DNA of 64,000 bases from Ascaphus truei (Eukaryota > Chordata > Amphibia > Anura > Ascaphidae). The stretch covers positions 71,673,240 to 71,737,239 of the forward strand of contig CM071573.1 of NCBI GenBank assembly GCA_036426205.1. Reading direction: 5' to 3'. The notes under the pieces are model-generated. The model was not told where the DNA came from, searched no databases, and saw only the letters and a list, made by a program, of their open reading frames with translations. The position numbers and the translations under genes were made by a program. Below, one piece after another: positions 20,451 through 32,350 of the stretch (position 1 is its first letter; each line of letters begins with the position of its first letter).

Positions 20451-20810
20451 TGTGTGTTGCAGTGCTTGTGTTTTGTGTATGTCTGTGCGGTCCAGCATGT
20501 GACTGTGTGGGGTCTGTTGTGCGTGCAGTTCGCTTTGTTGGTCTGTCTGTGTTGTGCTGTAGTCAGTGGCTGTTGCGTCTGTGCAGTCAGAGAGAGAATT
20601 GGGGGGGGAGAAAACAATGGAGGGGGGGATAGAATGGATGGTGGAGCGAATGAGGGGGGGAGAGAATGGAGGGGGGGAGAGAATGGAGTGGGGGAGAGGG
20701 AGATGGGTGGGGAGAGAGAAGAGGGGATTGCGAGAATGGGGGAGGGAAGGGAGAGAAAATGGGGGGAGAAAATGGGGGGGAAGTAGAGAGAGAATGAGGG
20801 ACAAGGCCGC
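20451..20810. repeat. G-rich 'gggggagagaatgga' array
   Basis: After about 140 bp of GT-rich transition sequence, repeated 'gggggagagaatgg' units fill 20590-20800. Frames in either direction are repeat translations. Confidence 0.8.
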
Positions 20811-20860
20811 CAACAGGGGGGTCTGCCGGGGGTTGACGTCCCAGGCCCGGTGAGTCAGTC
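20811..20860 (-). mobile_element. hAT-like terminus, GGCCGCCAACAG family
   Basis: GGCCGCCAACAGGGGGGTCT and the following 'gccggggg...cccaggcccgg' are the reverse complement of the right end of the element at 28792-30641. The adjoining CT-rich array is the expected interior in this orientation. The opposite terminus was not located. Confidence 0.7.
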
Positions 20861-20864
20861 AACC

Positions 20865-21290
20865 ACCCTCTCTCTCTCTCCCACTCTCTCTCACTCTCCC
20901 ACCCTCTCTCACTCTCCCACCCTCTCTCACTCTCCCACCCTCTCTCACTCTCCCACCCTCTCTCTGTCTGCCTCCCTCTCTGTCTGCATCCCTCTCTGTC
21001 TGTCTGCCTCCCTCTCTGTCTGTCTGCCTCCCTCTCTGTCTGTCTGCCTCCCTCTCTGTCTGCCTCCCTCTCTGTCTGTCTCCCTCTCTGTCTGTCTCCC
21101 TCTCTGTCTGTCTCCCTCTCTGTCTGTCTGCCTCCCTCTCTGTCTGTCTCCCTCCCTCTCTGTCTGTCTCCCTGTCTGTCTCCCTCTCTGTATGTCTCCC
21201 TCTCTGTCTGTCTCTCTCTCTGTCACCCTCTCTCTGTCACCCTCTCTCTCTCTGTGTCACCCTCTCTCTGTTTGTCACCCTCACCCACTC
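20865..21290. repeat. CT-rich minisatellite ('ccctctctgtctgtctg')
   Basis: 'cactctcccaccctctct' units pass into 'ctgtctgcctccctctct' units and then simple CTCT. The plus strand is nearly pure pyrimidine. The 152-codon Ser/Leu frame is a product of the repeat. Confidence 0.96.
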
Positions 21291-21564
21291 TCTTCGTTTT
21301 TATCTTAACTGCCCTATACCTACACCGAAATAACCTAATCTGCTTTCTTCCAGATCTGACTCTCAAGTTTCACACGGGGGACATTAGAAGACAGGTAATG
21401 AACACCTCCCCTCCAGTATACTACCTTGAGAGACTGCGGATCAGGTAAGATCCCAGGTGGGATTGCTGCTTTGGAAATTCTTAAGAGGGGGCATCCTGAC
21501 ACTGGTTAAGGGTTCAGACTGCATTCACATCTGGCTTTTTTTTTTTTGAGGTCATCCGAACACA

Positions 21565-21727
21565 CAGACACAACACACACACACACACACAACACACACA
21601 CACACACACACACACACACCACACACACACCACACCACCACACACACACCCACACACCACACACACACACCACAGACACAGACACAGACACAGACACAGA
21701 CACAGACACAGACACAGACACAGACAC
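21565..21727. repeat. (CA)n then (CAGA)n microsatellite
   Basis: CA repeats with CACC interruptions, then nine or so 'cagaca' hexamers (21673-21727). Confidence 0.96.
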
Positions 21728-21734
21728 TGTACTT

Positions 21735-21815
21735 TTCAAAAGTTTTTTTTTTTTTGCGGCCCACCTAGACTTAAACCTTGTTAATTTGGCCCTTGTTAGC
21801 ATTTGAGTTTGACAT
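21735..21815 (-). mobile_element. hAT-like terminus (GTCAAACTCAAATG class)
   Basis: On the minus strand this reads 'gtcaaactcaaatgctaaca' and then 'gggccaaattaac' and 'gtgggccgc', the wording of Charlie-type hAT ends. Its partner was not identified. Confidence 0.55.
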
Positions 21816-22765
21816 GCTTGCTGTACTGTATGGGTTTGGGCGGAGGGGCGGAGGGGGGTTGTATTGATGTTTATTAAAATGTTTTTTAATATACATTTCT
21901 TTCATAGTTTAGATGTGCAGGGGGTCTCCGGAGCTGAACCGCGTTGGTTTTACGTGACGTGACGCGGGACATTCCAATGCATAGGAGATACCGGCACCCC
22001 ATTCTTATATATACACAATTGATCTTAGCATTTTCATACATTTATCTTCAACAGCATTGCCATATTGCACACAACTGTTAAATAACCACACATTTTTTAA
22101 TTTTTAATTTTAAAAAATTTCTGTTTGCCTGCTAAAAACACTAATTTCGTGTTTCCCATTGTTTTATCTCAATTTCTGAGCAAAATCCCGTGCGCTGACC
22201 AACCCTCCATTTCCACTGCTGCTACAAGAAGATTCTGGGCTTTATCTTCTCTACTGGTCCAGCTGCAGAAAAACAACAAGGGCAAGTATACACTTCCCCT
22301 TTTTTTGGTTATATATTACCTTACAGGCAGTATTACAAGCTTGAATAAATAGGGAGCGCCCCAGCCTTTCTCTTTTTACCCCATAAAGAGGGCCTGTATC
22401 TCGGGAAGCAGGGGGTCCCCGGACATATAACCAACGCGGTTCAGCTCCGGAGATCCCCTGCACATCTACACTATGAAAGAAATGTATATTTAAATAAATA
22501 ATTTTCGGGCGACATTTCCGCTGGGAGAGGCGGCTCTCTCTCGGCCGCTCTCTCTCGGCCGCTCTCTCTGCAGCAGAAATTAATCTCCGGTTTGGGCCTT
22601 TTCAGAGGCTCGATGCTTTCGCTGGCAGCAACTCGCCCGTTTTGGGAATTTTGCTATCACAAGTAATCGAGGCTTTCTGAATACCGTGATAGCAACGCCC
22701 AAAAAAGCGTCATTTTAAATGCCCTGGCGATAATTTTTATCAACCTTCTCTGAATGAGGCCCTAA

Positions 22766-25700
22766 GTGCCTCGTGATAAAGACACCTACTTTGAGTTGGT
22801 AATACAATTAACATCCCAGTGTCAGCACTTTGTGACCCCCTATTTCATGGACAAAACATTAGATTGCAAGCTTTTGTGGTAAGACATCCGTCATGTCTTT
22901 AATGTCTGCAGCACTGCGTTCGAAATCGTTACTACTAGTACTACAGTTACTTTCTACTGTTCAAATATTTCTAAATGCCACCTGTGTTGTGCCCAGTGAT
23001 ACAAAACAAGTATGATTTGCCTTTTGCAATAGTATTAAACCACCATTTGCCAACCTGGTTATCAGCAGATTCAGTAGTTTATAGGAGTATTTGCAGAGCA
23101 GCTGCTATTTCCAGGTTAGTGTTCTGTGACTGTAACTGACAATCGCACTCAATGTTATGTGGATCTAAAGTTGATGGACAGGATTAAAATGGATGCTTCC
23201 TGAGTTCCTAGGAGCGTGTGGAGCACCTGCTGATTTTAGGCAGCTTAAGGTTGAGACACAATTTAAATGACCCTGAGGATAGCTGGAAGATGCACAGTCA
23301 ATTATAGTCCAGGTCCCTCTTGAGAAACCTCACTGCAGTCAAGAGACCATGTTAACATGCAAAATAATTTCGAGATGCAGGTGGAGTTACGGATGACTTA
23401 ACAGGGGGATGCTTCAGTGAGAATTATCTAATTAAAGCTCTCTGTCCCATTTTCTTGTTGCACCAGTAGCTATTCACAAAGCCAAATCTATATCTGACAG
23501 AATCAGGGGATTACAAAATTGGGGGGGGTGCGGGGGGGTTGAATGACCCTCTGTCCTATCTTCTATTAGTTCAGATAGAGCTGAGTGTCTCTGGGGTATT
23601 AAGGGCTCTGGGCTCAGTGAGAAAAAAGAACGGGACAGAATGACAAAAAAGGGTTCTGTTTCTTTATTAAGATTAACAGCTCTGCTTTCGTAATAACGAG
23701 TTCTCCCTATTAGGGATTTATTTTGTTAACTCTTGTTCTGCTGTAATCTTTTTCAGTTATTAACTCCTACCTTTCGAGTGTGATGATGTCTGCCAGTACT
23801 GAGTATTTCTTCTTTCTTAAAGAGATGTTCTCATATTTCTGTTCTTGTATAAATATATGGAAAGGAGAAATAGACGGGACACGGGATTCCTCTTCTTACA
23901 GTACTGTAGTTTTCTTCTCTTTTCCATTTGTGTTATCTCTTTGCATCTTCCTACATATTTAGGACAAAGATATTGGGGTTATTTAGCGGGATTTACTTTG
24001 CTGGATAACGTACATTCATATTTGACAGTAGGGGCTTGATATAGAATTTAGTGGGAAATGTAAAAAATAGCGTTGATATAAAATATTAGGGTTATGCGCC
24101 AACGTCATTTCTGTGTTTATGATGCAATTTACAGTTAAGTTCCAATAGGGTCTTATATTAGCACAATTGCTGATGTGCACATTGTGTGTCTGTTGCAATT
24201 ACAGCGTTGTGCATAATAATTATGTGTGTGCACAGTTTGCATGTATTTGCATCATCAGACACCTTTCATAATATTGCTATTGGGCTCTAGATCTGCCTGA
24301 ATAAGGGCAAAGATTTCAGGGATAATATATATGAGATGTTAGACGGTACCCATGGATTACCTCTTCATCAGGCTTGCTAACCAAACTCCCTCGAGCCCTA
24401 CACATTATTTTCCTTCTCCTTCCTCTCGGTCTATTGTTCCGGAATGCAGTATGTGCCACGATATCACCAGTGCAACAACAGAGCAACAAAAGCAGCCATG
24501 CTTCATCAACATGCATGCAGAATTTCATGTATTCTTCCCTGACGTCATTTAAAAAAACGAGGAATAGATACACTTTTGCTGTGCCTGAGGGCTTGTAATG
24601 TTGTGTCATTTGCATCTTTTTTTGGTCAACTCAAAATTGAGTTCCTATTTTTACGAGTTGCAAACCTCCCATTTTCACCCAGGCAATAAGTTGTAAACTT
24701 AGGTCCAATGTGTATGCTTCATTGCATCCGGAGAAATCTAGCAATGCATCTTTTCAGAAAGTGTAAAAAAAAAAGGGGGGTTTCTAGTAAGGATGGAGGG
24801 AAAATCTGAAGGGGAGGTGCCCAGGGAGATGGCAAATCATACTGGACCATGGTCTGCATGAAAAAAAAGTGGGGTGTCCCCTAAGCTTCGGACAGACAGA
24901 AATTGTCCCTTTTGGTAAGGTGTAAAATTCTCCAAGTGTCTTGGCGATTGAACATCTCCACCACTAAGAACCACCTCAAAGAGGACATATATCCGACATG
25001 TCCAGAGGACAGTCTAGTAGATGTGTCTAGACTTTGATTCTCCACAGCATTAGTCACCTCCTAGTATTACTTGTGCAGGGCCAGCTTTTGTGATCTTCGA
25101 GATTAAATTGCTATAGAAGGATTTGCTTATAATGTGTAGGGTGTACGTGTTGCACAAGAACACATTTGATTGTGGTGTCTTGTGGTGAATTCCACTGCAT
25201 TCTCAGTGGCGCTTCAGCCATTGGCTTCATGCCAATATATTGCAGGGCTCCTCTGGAAGTGGAGGGTTTTAGGGTAATTAGAATAGATACAAAATAGGGG
25301 TTTTTAAATCTTTTCTATTCTTCCGAGTTTCATAAATTGCAGCACTGTAACTTACAGACATATGGTACTTACATCAAGATGACATGCGTCCTCCTAGCTG
25401 GTTTCATGGAGGTTTCTTCCTTCTCTGATGACCTTGGTTGCTCTGTGTAACCTTGCTCTTGACCATTCTTTATACCGGCATATTCTTTTCTAAGTGTATT
25501 TCCCAACAAGGACCCAACAAGATCTTTTGTCTACCTGACATTTTATAAATAGCTTCTTACGTATAAGGAATTCAACCTTGTACTCTAAATAGCCATCTTT
25601 TAGAGACCTAACTTTCAGAGAGCTAACTTAGCAGCTGTCACATAGTCTATCGAAACACACTTTTTTTTTAGGAGGGAGAGGATGAAAATCACGTACGGTC

Positions 25701-26159
25701 AGTATCTTTTATCAATGTTTATTTCTGCAGGTCCAGCATGTTCAAACAGTTCCGTACAACATGGGAAATAAACGGCAGAAACATGGCCAGTAGCAACTCA
25801 CATACATTATTAAATGAATGTCAATGCATAGCCGGGGACAAAGTCTTTCACTACCCCAGACAAAAGCATTCTGTATTATACTCCATGTGCTATTTTCGTT
25901 AGATAACTTTGACAGCAGCTAAAATTGCCATACTGCATATGTGCCTCTACCCAATTCAATTTTCCATATACCTCGAAATTCTGTTACATTCCTGACACCA
26001 CTTTCTCCATCACTTTTATCTCAATACGAGCTGTAGGCAGTTTCAGTTGATGTCCCTTTTTGTCACCATGATTAACCCTTAACTGCCGGTGTGCCTGCAA
26101 TGTGCTGCAGGTCCTTCCAATATGAAAGGGTTATGTTTTCTTTTCACATGCTCTCATAT
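22766..26159. other. No gene; mostly unique sequence
   Basis: A long, largely repeat-free stretch of AT-rich sequence. A G-run at 23521-23539 is the only low-complexity tract. Overlapping frames at 24316-24615 and 24352-24598 have no recognised domain. Part of it (23390-23520) is a candidate for conservation testing. Confidence 0.55.
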
Positions 26160-27310
26160 ATATGTAGCGCACTTTCCCCCACCCTATGGAAGATATGGCG
26201 ACTACGGTGTGTGTGTGTGGTGCGTTACCTGTGGCTCACAGAAGGCCTGAACCTCTGCCGCTGGGAGCCTGGGGTGTACCTGATTCTTATGGTGACAGCG
26301 CCTCCACCTGCAACGATCCCGCCTTGGAGGGATGGACCCTACAAGTTCAATAATAATGATACATGCACACATATATATATATGCTAACAACCTCTTACTG
26401 AACACAAATAATATGGGTACCCTGTACTACACAGTAATATAGCCCCCAACCTGATGCCAACAGTGAGTGTCCCCAGAGTATATTGGGTGCTAGGCACCAA
26501 ATCCCTGATGTCCCTTTTCCCAAAGTCAAGGCCCACCCAAAGTGTTGGAGATAGCGCTATCCCATGGAGTGTTAGTGCACTTGGTTAGGAACCTGCCTGG
26601 GGCTCCAGCACCAGTGTATTGCAGAATGACAAAGAGGATCTGTCTGATCCAACGTTGTCATCCGCGATGGCGTCCGCCTCCGTGTGGTGGTGAATTACGG
26701 CGTGGATAATATCACCTTACCGTCTTTACCACGTAGCTGGTCTGGTCCCAGAACACAGGCCGCAGTCACATGTGGCATCTCACCGGTGCTGTACCTGACT
26801 CTAGTCAGCTACTGGGAAAGGTCCCTGACTATGCGTTTTCCCTATAGCAACCACAAGCTACAGTGAGTCAGGCCTAACTGAGGCCTAAGGGGGAAGAGCT
26901 AGCCTAGTCCAGGTGAGCACTGCTCCCTGGACACTACTTACTCCTCAGAGGTCCGTCTTCCGACTGGCGTGGCTTGCAGCGTGCCAAATATATCCACTAA
27001 GTTGCAGGGAATCCTTGCAGCCTTGTTGGCTGATGCACAGCATGTGACGTCTGTTCCTGAGGCTCATGGGACATGTAGTCCTTGTCTTGATCCTTTCCCT
27101 ATTGACCGCCGCTTTACGCTTCTCCTGCGCATGCGTGACATCTTGGGCATGCGCAATTGCTTTCCAAGATGGCAGCGCCCTTTACCTGGAGCCGCCAGGA
27201 GCCTTTGGTGATGCACTCACCCTCTCCAGCAGCCGCGCGCCACCCACATCTCCCACAGATGCCTAACGCCCCTGCATCCCTCTGCTACGCCATCGGGGTG
27301 TGAGGAGGGA
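26160..27310 (+). repeat. CpG-containing dispersed repeat with promoter-type motifs
   Basis: A GC-rich block with sharp contrast to its flanks. It shares 'gcctaactg' / 'gagctagcctag' / 'gctccctggac' wording and overall order with 42870-43390. Near its end are two NRF1-type sites (TGCGCATGCGTG 27126-27137; GGGCATGCGCAA 27146-27157), a YY1-type CCAAGATGGCAGC (27164-27176), a CRE-like TGACGTC at 27047 and 'gggacatgtagtcc'. This combination is typical of TATA-less promoters. The mobile-element class is not determined; an LTR or LINE 5' region are options. Confidence 0.5.
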
Positions 27311-28292
27311 AATACAGGGAACCGAAGGACCAGTAGGGACAGGGTTACATATATTACTTACGAAGGTGACCTTGTTGAAACTTGGTTACTTCATGTGTCT
27401 GTTTGAAAACATTCTACCTTATCTTTCAAGAAGCTTGTATGAATACGTTGCAGATCACTGTCCATTGTCATCAAGCCCAGGAGGGCTGTGTTGAGTGGGG
27501 ATCCAGTGTGGACAAAAGGCATTAAAAAAATGGAAATTAACATTATAATTAAGAATGACTAGTGGTGCAAAGATAATTGTTTCTGTGCACTTCATGCTTA
27601 TTGTCAATGGTAATTGGAAGGAGAATATGAGCATACACAATGAGACAGATATATGCAAACTATTGTCTGGTAAGATTTGTTTTAAATTCTCAACTTCTAC
27701 AGCAATCGGATGGGAACAACATTGTATATGCTGCAGACTCATTGTAACATAACGTAAAGATGCAGTTCTTCTACTCTGTGATTTTTTTCCCCATAAAACA
27801 ATACAAGAGGCCTTGGGTTCCTGGGTTGTACATCTTTCCAAAAAACAAGGTGCACATTTCCTAAAATGAGTTTTTCAAAACCGATCCTGTTCGTCTATAA
27901 ATTCAGTGTAGTTCCTGTGTAACTTTGCTATTTTCTGGCTTGCCCCTAATGCGGGTAAAATAACTCCCCACAAATCAAAGGAACAGACTATTGATTAAGA
28001 AGGTTATTGTCAAAAGTGCCAGTAGGGATGAATGACAGTACCAAACCAGACCAGAGTTTTTGGCTGTTCTTACAATGCCCAACTTTCATCGATCTCCTCT
28101 CACTGTTTCATAGTGAACCACTGGTGGCTATCACAATCATTCGAGAGAAGGAACCCTTGGAACAGTAGAATGAAAGAAAAGTTATGTGTCAGAGACATGC
28201 TGAAGTTAGTGTATGTCTCTGATATATGTTATTGTGTAGTATCCGCTTCTCTTTTTTTTTTTTCGCTGTTATAATTGGGATTACAGTCGTTT

Positions 28293-28295
<3 letters not shown>
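27311..28295. other. No gene; apparently unique sequence
   Basis: AT-rich sequence. The 128-codon minus frame at 27455-27841 has no recognised domain and no splice or start context to support it. Confidence 0.5.

Positions 28296-28348
<53 letters not shown>
28296..28348. repeat. (AT)n microsatellite
   Basis: About 53 bp of pure AT repeat. Confidence 0.97.
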
Positions 28349-28351
<3 letters not shown>

Positions 28352-28791
28352 TCAGATGGGGTTGTAACATATATCTTGAATATGTCTCATCTTTGTTCTC
28401 TAGGTAAAACCTTACAACCAGGATCAAGATTTGGAAGAATAAGGTAACTAGAATTGCTCTTCTGGCTATCCCATTTTTGCAATGTTAGATAGATAAATCC
28501 CTAACTCTGGTTCTGAGAGATCTTATCAGTGGCATCCCTGATACTGGGGATATCTTTCCTAATCCTGGACCCAGCCATATACACGTCTGCTCTCACCCAC
28601 GCTTCCTTGCTACCTCTTCACCTGCTAATGGTGTTAACCTATCTACTGACTAACCTTAAAACTTGCCCCGCAGATCAAGCATCCCAATAGCTTGCACTCA
28701 CAGCATCTGTCTCCCAATCATTGTGGCCAAGCACTGCCATCAACAGCACTTTTTCCCTTTCCTGCTATCTCTGTAAGTCTCCCATCATACC

Positions 28792-30641
28792 CAGGGCCGC
28801 CAACAGAAATCATGGGGCCTAGGACAAATGAAGGGTGCAGGCCCCCCCTCCCCCCAACCCATAGCCCACCTACCATGACATTTTTTTAGCGCGCAACTTT
28901 TATTTAACGGTTTTCTTGTTATTGTTAATACGGAAAAAAATATTACAGTGCAATCTGTTTATTTTAATATTTTCAACAAAAGACAAAGAAACCCAATGCT
29001 ACAACCAATGTGACAAAAGGCCTGGGGGGATTAAGTATGGGCCTGGGGGGGGATAGCAGGGCCGGGGGAGGAAAGGCACGTGGGGGCCTGCAGCCTGCTG
29101 TACTGGGTGTAGCAGAGAAGGACCTACCGGGAAGGTAGGGCCGGGACCTGATGCCTCGGGCATTGCATGTGGGGGGAGGAAGGGCGGGGCGCAGCCTGTA
29201 CCCGTGTTTGCCGGTATCAGGGCCCAGAGGGAAAGTGTGGGGAGGGTGAGTTGGATGATCTACTTTGTTAGGCATGTGGGGAGCCTGCAGCCTGCTGTAC
29301 CGGGTGGCAGGAGTGGAGGAACATGCGAAAAATTGTATAGGCCAGTTAAGATAAGACAGAGAGAGTGTGGGCGAGAGAGAGACAGAGACAGAGAGAGAGG
29401 GTGACAGAAAGAGGATGTGTGTGGGTGACTGACACTTGGGTGGGTGGGTGACTGACACTTGGGTTGGTGACACTTGGGTGGCTGGGTGACACTTGGGTGG
29501 GTGACTGACACTTGGGTGGGTGACATTTGGGTGAGTGACTGACGGATGGGTGACTGACACTTGGGTAGGTGGTTGACACTTGGGTCAGTGACTGACAGGT
29601 GGGTGACTGTCACTTGGGTGGGTGGGGGGGGGGGGGGGGGTCTAGACTGACTGTGGATTGGTTGTCTGTGTTCAGTCCACACCACACACTCACACTCACA
29701 CTCTCACTCAGCTGGACACAGGGTGGGAATCGACAGCGGGGGGCAATCGGTGCAAGGGGACAATTGGCGCAGGGGGGCAATCAGAGCAGGGGGCAATCGG
29801 CGCAAGGGGGGCAATCGGTGCAAGGGGGTGCAATCGGAGCAGGGAGGGGAAATCAGAGCAGGGGGGAATCAGTGCAAGGGGGGCAATCTCAGTGACTGAC
29901 ACTTGGGTGGGTGACATTTGGGTGAGTGACTGACGGATGGGTGACTGACACTTGGGTGGGTGGTTGACACTTGGGTCAGTGACTGACAGGTGGGTGACTG
30001 TCACTTGGGTGGGTGGGTGACTATGACTGACTGTGGATTGGTGTCTGTGTTCAGTACACACACAACACACTCACACTCACACTCTCACTCAGACATGGAC
30101 ACACGGGTGGGCAATCGAAGCAGGGGGGGCAATCGGTGCAAGGGGGACAATTGGCGCAGGGGGGCAATCGGTGCAAGAGGGACAATTGGCGCAGGGGGGC
30201 AATCAGAGCAGGGGGCAAATCGGCGCAAGGGGGGCAATCGGCGCCAAGGGGGTGCAATGGAGCAGGGAGGGGAAATAGAGAAGGGGGGAGGGAATCAGTG
30301 CAAGGGGGGCAATCTCAGCTAAGGGGGGCAATTGCAGCTAAGGGGGGCAATTGCAGCTAAGGGGGGCATGGGAGGTAAGGGGGAGGCATGGAGCAGTACT
30401 TAACTTACTTGCTCCATGTAGAATCCAAAAGAAAAGGCGGGCTTCGCTTTGCAAGCTCGTATACAGCTTGGTTGCACGGCAAAAAAAATTATCCGATAGG
30501 GTTTTTTTTTTTGGAGAGAGAAAAGCGGGTAACCGGATTTGTCGAGGGCCACGGCCGCACTGGGGGCCTGGGTGGCCGGGCCCCCTGACTCACAGGGCCC
30601 GGGATGCCAACCCCGGCAGACCCCCCCTGTTGGCGGGTCTG
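28792..30641. mobile_element. G-rich hAT-like element, 1,850 bp, perfect 8-bp TSD
   Basis: The termini CAGGGCCGCCAACAG and, read inward, CAGACCCGCCAACAG are bracketed by perfect duplications ATCATACC (28784-28791 and 30642-30649). The interior holds a GC-rich leader with a duplicated 'gcctgcagcctgctgtac', a GA patch, a 'gtgactgacacttgggt' minisatellite and a 'ggggggcaatcggtgcaa' minisatellite, the last two forming a 391-bp tandem duplication. No transposase. Sister copies are at 62602-63693 and, partially, 20811. Confidence 0.92.
29424..30365 (+). repeat. Higher-order tandem array, 391-bp period
   Basis: Two short-unit arrays ('tgggtgactgacacttgggt' and 'gggcaatcggcgcaagg') with a unique 'gactgactgtggattggt' spacer are repeated once with an offset of 391 bp (29521 versus 29912). 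This is a minisatellite inside a larger duplication. Confidence 0.9.
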
Positions 30642-30735
30642 ATCATACCACTTGCTTGTATGCTCTTCGGGGCAGGGATTTCCTTTCCTACTGTCTGATT
30701 TTGCTGCGCGCTCACTGTACATTTCAGTAGATTTA

Positions 30736-31989
30736 TTTTATAATATGCATAAGTAAATCAATAACATTTCAGACATAATATTCCTCATGTATATCACCTT
30801 ATTTATTTTCTTTTTTTTTTAACCAATGTCTCACCCATAAAGCATTGGATTCTGCTATTCATTTAGCATAGATGCACAATATTAGGAGAACATGTTTATT
30901 TACATGCAATTACAACACAGAATTTTTTCCCCCAAAATAATATTTGATAGTTGAAAGACTTAAATTGACCTCATAAGCTTTTGTACTAAACACGAAAATA
31001 TTAACCACTAGACCTTCAGTCTTCATTAGTATTTCACACACCTTATATAATGATTAGGCAATGACGGGTGTTTTTTTTGCCGTAACCGATAAAGGACCCA
31101 GAGAGGTTCAAAAGCTTGTAACATATCAACTACTTGTTGGTCCCATAAAAGGTATCATATCCCCTACTGCCTCTCCCTGCTTTGTTACTACATATAATGG
31201 TTAGAGAGACATCTTTGGATTTCTATAATTAGATGGAACTTGACCACAAAGAGTTACTTTGCCTGATTTGGGATTCAACTTAAAAGCTGATGGAGTTATT
31301 GCGGTGCATTCAGCCAAAGTTATGTTGGATGTTGTCATTGCCAAACACATCATCTGTGAAACACATAGAAGAATAGCACTTTTGCCATTTAGTGATGCTG
31401 TCTGTAACTTCCTTCCTGCTCTGACCTAGGGCAGTGCTGCCAATCACTGGTACTGAAGTTTCTGGTCAGTAATCAGCACACTGTGTTTAATAAATGGTAG
31501 CTGCCTCAGCTGGTGAATACTGGCCGTTGCCAACACATCAATATCTCGCTATCTGCGCACCATATGCAGTTCAAAAACCTCCCTTCAGCTGAAGAAGATT
31601 GATTTGTTATTTTCTGATTTGTTCCACTAAACCGTTTGGTCAATGGCAACACACGCGCCACGATGTGTCCGTCAAAACGTCTTGGAACCTTAAATATTCT
31701 TCTCCACGTGTCACTAGCGGTAATCATCACGGACTAATTGGAGGGTGGCAGACAATGGGAAGTTAAATATATTTATATAACAGGCCAGCCAGGCCGAATG
31801 AGGTAAAATGAACATTGTGAACTTATTTTGAAGAGAAAGTCTTTCTGTATTTTTTACCGGCTTTGAAGCGGTGCTGCACCAAATTGTGTTGGGCAGATAT
31901 TTCCACACATGGTGCGGCACAATGATATAATCTACATACGCACAATCTACAGTATATACAATAGGAAGTTGCGATATAGGAGCTTCTAG
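30736..31989. other. No gene; apparently unique sequence
   Basis: AT-rich. The minus-strand frame at 31714-32079 (121 codons) runs into a GC-rich repeat and shows no recognised domain. Confidence 0.5.
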
Positions 31990-32350
31990 AGGAATGAGAT
32001 AATTGAACGCGGCCATTTCGACGGTATTCAGCCGCAGAGAGCCCCTCCACCGCCGCCACTGCGCCGCTGGAACCTCCACCGCCGGCCGCTTCTAAGGTAA
32101 GTTTTACTGGTTAGGGTAAGGGGTTCATTTAAGTGGTTTTAGCGGTTTGGGTAGGGGCTATTAGGGTAAGGGCTTAGCCTTAGGTTATGGGGTTTTAAGT
32201 AAGGATTTAGGGTAGGGGGTTTAGGCACTAACCTTAGCAGCGAAGCGGCCGGCCGCGACATGTCCCGGCAGTGGGGTGAGTTGTGGCAAAGTGCTGGCAG
32301 TCATTTGCTCACGGCGAAACAGCCACGGCCAAATGTCCTAGACCGAGCTA
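31990..32350. mobile_element. GC-ended MITE with degenerate TTAGGG-like core
   Basis: The GC-rich outer parts ('gcggccatttcgacgg' on the left; 'ggcgaaacagccacggcc' on the right, roughly complementary) and inner 'gccggccgcttctaagg' / 'ccttagcagcgaagcggcc' are inverted. The core has loosely spaced 'ttagggtaagggg' words. Termini and target duplication are not resolved. Confidence 0.5.

Larger units (their letters stand above)
17519..22762. mobile_element. PIF/Harbinger-like composite, 5,244 bp, TAA duplication
   Basis: The left end GGGCCTTATTCAGAAAGC and right end (read inward GGGCCTCATTCAGAGAAGG) are flanked by TAA at 17516-17518 and 22763-22765. GG-rich termini with a TWA duplication fit PIF/Harbinger. 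Both subterminal regions carry 'cctcgat' and 'ctttctgaat' motifs. Most of the interior is minisatellite and hAT sequence, so it is either an element that swallowed later insertions or a chain of elements with matching outer ends. No transposase or Myb-like frame is seen. Confidence 0.65.
28735..30735 (+). repeat. SINE-like repeat, type 2, interrupted by a hAT element
   Basis: The left piece 28735-28791 ('ctatctctgtaagtct') and right piece 30650-30735 ('atgctcttcggggcagggat', 'tttcctttcctactgtctga') join into the type 2 repeat when 28792-30649 (element plus one duplication copy) is removed. The SINE is therefore older than the hAT insertion. Confidence 0.75.

Noticed and set aside
20850..21308. 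152-codon Ser/Leu/Val frame, possibly membrane-like
   Set aside because: It encodes only the CT-rich minisatellite.
27455..27841. 128-codon minus frame as a gene
   Set aside because: No domain, and the length is within chance for AT-moderate DNA of this size.
29424..30365. CRISPR-like array of regularly spaced repeats
   Set aside because: Units are adjacent and degenerate, without unique equal-length spacers, and the setting is a eukaryotic hAT element.
32100..32240. Interstitial telomere
   Set aside because: TTAGGG words are few, irregular and bounded by inverted GC-rich arms.
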